Below are positions 62,478 to 64,000 of a DNA stretch of 64,000 bases, piece by piece (position 1 is the stretch's first letter; every line of letters begins with the position of its first letter). The translations under genes and the position numbers were made by a program. The notes beneath the pieces are model-generated. The model did no database searches. It had not been told where the DNA came from and saw only the letters and a list, made by a program, of their open reading frames with translations. Source of the DNA: Oceanobacter antarcticus. GTDB taxonomy: Bacteria; Pseudomonadota; Gammaproteobacteria; Pseudomonadales; Oceanobacteraceae. Where the stretch lies: contig NZ_JBBKTX010000017.1 in the NCBI RefSeq assembly GCF_044962685.1, forward strand, positions 51,546 through 115,545, written 5' to 3'.

Positions 62478-63839
62478 ATGATCAAATCGACGATACGTGT
62501 GCTGGGCAGTGCACTGATGCTTTCGCTGCTCGGGCTGTCTGCAGAGGCCGCAGTGACGGCCGCAGAAGCTGCTAAATTGGGTAATGAGCTGACCCCTATG
62601 GGTGCCAACAAGGCCGGGTCGGGTGATATTCCCGCCTGGACCGGTGGCCTGACGCAGGCCCCGGCCGGATACGTCAGTGGTGGTAAGCTGGTTGATCCGT
62701 TTGCTGACGAAAAGCCACTGTTTGTGATCAATAGTAGTAACTACAAGCAATACGCCGACAAAATGTCGGCTGGCCAAAAAGCCATGTTTGAAAAATACCC
62801 GGACAGTTACCGTATGCCGGTCTATCCCTCCCATCGTACCGCTGCGTATCCTCGCAGCATCTACGATGTGACGGCCAGTAATGCGACGGCGACCAAACTG
62901 GTTGATGGTGGCAACGGTCTGGAGAACTACGTCGACGGTACTCCCTTTCCCATGCCCAAAACGGGCCTGGAAGTGATTTGGAACCATATCGTCCGTTATC
63001 GCGGCGGCAGTGTCGAACGTACTATCGGCCAGGTAACACCCCAGGCGAGTGGTGACTACACGCTGGTCCGTTTTCAGGAAGAGTTCACTTTCAGTGACAA
63101 GCTGACCGACTACACGCCGGGTCAGGACGACAACGTGTTGTTCTATTTCAAACAGGATGTACTGTCTCCGGCCCGTCTGGCCGGTAACGTACTGCTGGTG
63201 CATGAAACCCTGGATCAGGTAAAAGAACCGCGCAAGGCGTGGATCTACAATGCCGGTTCACGCAAGGTTCGCCGGGCACCGACCATTGCCTACGACAGCC
63301 CTGGCACAGCGTCCGACGGCATGCGTACTTCGGATAACTTCGATATGTACAATGGTGCACCCGATCGCTACGAGTGGAAGCTGATTGGCAAGCAGGATAT
63401 GTATGTTCCGTATAACAGCTACAAGCTGAAGTCTGACACACTGAAGTACGATGACATTGTCAAGCCTGGCCATATTAACCAGGATCTTGCCCGTTACGAA
63501 TTACACCGCGTCTGGAAGGTGGAAGCGACACTGAAAGATGGCATGCGCCATGTTTATGCCAAGCGGGTGTTTTATATAGATGAAGATACCTGGCAGGCAT
63601 CGGTCATTGATCATTATGATGGCCGTGGGTTGCTGTGGCGTGTGGCGGAAGGCCATGAGGTGATGTACTACAATGCTACGGTGCCATGGTACGGCCTGGA
63701 AGTACTCTACGACCTGACCTCCGGCCGTTACCTGGCGTTGGGTCTGGATAATGAAGAGGACGGTTCGTACGTCTTTGGCGCAGAGCGCTCGTCCAGTGAC
63801 TACACCACCTCGGCGTTGCGTCGTTCAGGGCGACGCTGA
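62478..63839 (+). CDS. DUF1329 periplasmic/outer-membrane LolB-like protein
   Basis: 453 residues. Signal peptide ends near SAEAA. LGNELTPMGANKAGSGDIPAWTGGL is the family opening; GSRKVRRAPTIAYDSPGTASDGMRTSDNFDMYNGAPDRYEWKL and the late YIDEDTWQASVIDHYDGRG match DUF1329, a fold related to lipoprotein-carrier proteins. It probably passes lipid-like molecules between the lipase/DUF1302 products and an inner-membrane pump. GAGGA eight bases before ATG. Last gene of the trio. Confidence 0.9.
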   Translation: MIKSTIRVLGSALMLSLLGLSAEAAVTAAEAAKLGNELTPMGANKAGSGDIPAWTGGLTQAPAGYVSGGKLVDPFADEKPLFVINSSNYKQYADKMSAGQKAMFEKYPDSYRMPVYPSHRTAAYPRSIYDVTASNATATKLVDGGNGLENYVDGTPFPMPKTGLEVIWNHIVRYRGGSVERTIGQVTPQASGDYTLVRFQEEFTFSDKLTDYTPGQDDNVLFYFKQDVLSPARLAGNVLLVHETLDQVKEPRKAWIYNAGSRKVRRAPTIAYDSPGTASDGMRTSDNFDMYNGAPDRYEWKLIGKQDMYVPYNSYKLKSDTLKYDDIVKPGHINQDLARYELHRVWKVEATLKDGMRHVYAKRVFYIDEDTWQASVIDHYDGRGLLWRVAEGHEVMYYNATVPWYGLEVLYDLTSGRYLALGLDNEEDGSYVFGAERSSSDYTTSALRRSGRR

Positions 63840-63927
63840 TTCTGCTTGTTGTTGCAGTTAATAAAAAACCGGCGATGGCCTAATGCTGTTCACTTAAGCC
63901 ATTTACTCATCTGAGCAGTATCTGGAA

Positions 63928-63961
63928 AATCCGATGTCAGACCATGACATCGGATTTTTTT
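63928..63961 (+). terminator. strong rho-independent terminator after DUF1329
   Basis: AATCCGATGTCA-GACCA-TGACATCGGATT, 12-bp perfect stem, followed by a run of T. Confidence 0.9.
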
Positions 63962-64000
63962 ATGTCCATTCAGCAAGATCTTCTCGACCTAGACGAACTC
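63962..64000 (+). CDS. possible start of a gene cut by the window edge
   Basis: Thirteen codons beginning MSIQQDLLDLDEL run off the end. No ribosome site is visible, only the terminator T-tract, so this is a weak call. Confidence 0.2.
   Translation, partial: MSIQQDLLDLDEL

Overview
The window reads as chromosome of a marine-type gammaproteobacterium, most likely an Oceanospirillales-like degrader of hydrocarbons and aromatics. The grounds are gene content: cytochrome P450 with its own ferredoxin and reductase, a homoprotocatechuate meta-cleavage cluster, an extracellular lipase with DUF1302/DUF1329 partners, MenA, a FecIR/TonB iron system, type II secretion genes, and a Cas12c relic (Cas12c is known from Oleiphilus). 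The species cannot be fixed from sequence alone. No rRNA, tRNA or CRISPR array was seen.

Layout. 0.3-1.2 kb: an IS1182-like transposase start broken by a frameshift and by an IS66 remnant. 1.2-3.1 kb: cyanase and a NIT-ANTAR nitrate-responsive antiterminator. 3.5-3.8 kb: an inverted-repeat element. 3.8-9.4 kb: metG, menA, a BASS transporter, a CorB-type protein. 9.6-15.3 kb: FecI-FecR-TonB receptor-PepSY iron cluster read leftward, with a Fur-like site. 15.4-17.5 kb: small housekeeping genes (DUF4870-like, GST, EVE, DUF2892). 17.7-20.8 kb: diguanylate cyclase with three periplasmic solute-binding domains. 20.9-24.9 kb: GNAT enzyme, then P450-ferredoxin-reductase.

24.9-28.2 kb is an accessory island: second copy of the inverted-repeat element, a decayed RAYT-type (Y1/HUH) transposase, an apparently intact MntA/HepT toxin-antitoxin pair, an IS3 orfA with an internal stop, and, fused to the first codons of IS3 orfB, the C-terminal third of a Cas12c (type V-C) effector that keeps RuvC-II, the zinc ribbon and RuvC-III but has lost everything before them. 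This is the most unusual item in the window.

28.3-39.9 kb is a leftward hpa-like cluster: two HpaD ring-cleavage dioxygenases, an aldehyde dehydrogenase, HpaG1, HpaG2, HpaH, HpaI, regulators HpaR and HpaA, two transporters and a decayed GlcG/HbpS gene. A promoter at 33.25-33.29 kb has a perfect TTGACA box, 17-bp spacing, and TTAACATGTT palindromes placed as repressor sites. Canonical hpaE, hpaF and hpaBC are not in the window.

40.2-64.0 kb: an IS-end-bounded element, arfB, hemolysin III, a GIY-YIG protein, gspN-gspC-gspD, maf (yceF type), Fe-type sodB, a coiled-coil membrane protein, class I fumarase, a decayed pterin dehydratase, a PhoX-like lipoprotein paired with a di-heme EF-hand cytochrome, ppnN, a CBS protein, purU, and a VolA-like lipase-DUF1302-DUF1329 operon that ends at a strong terminator.
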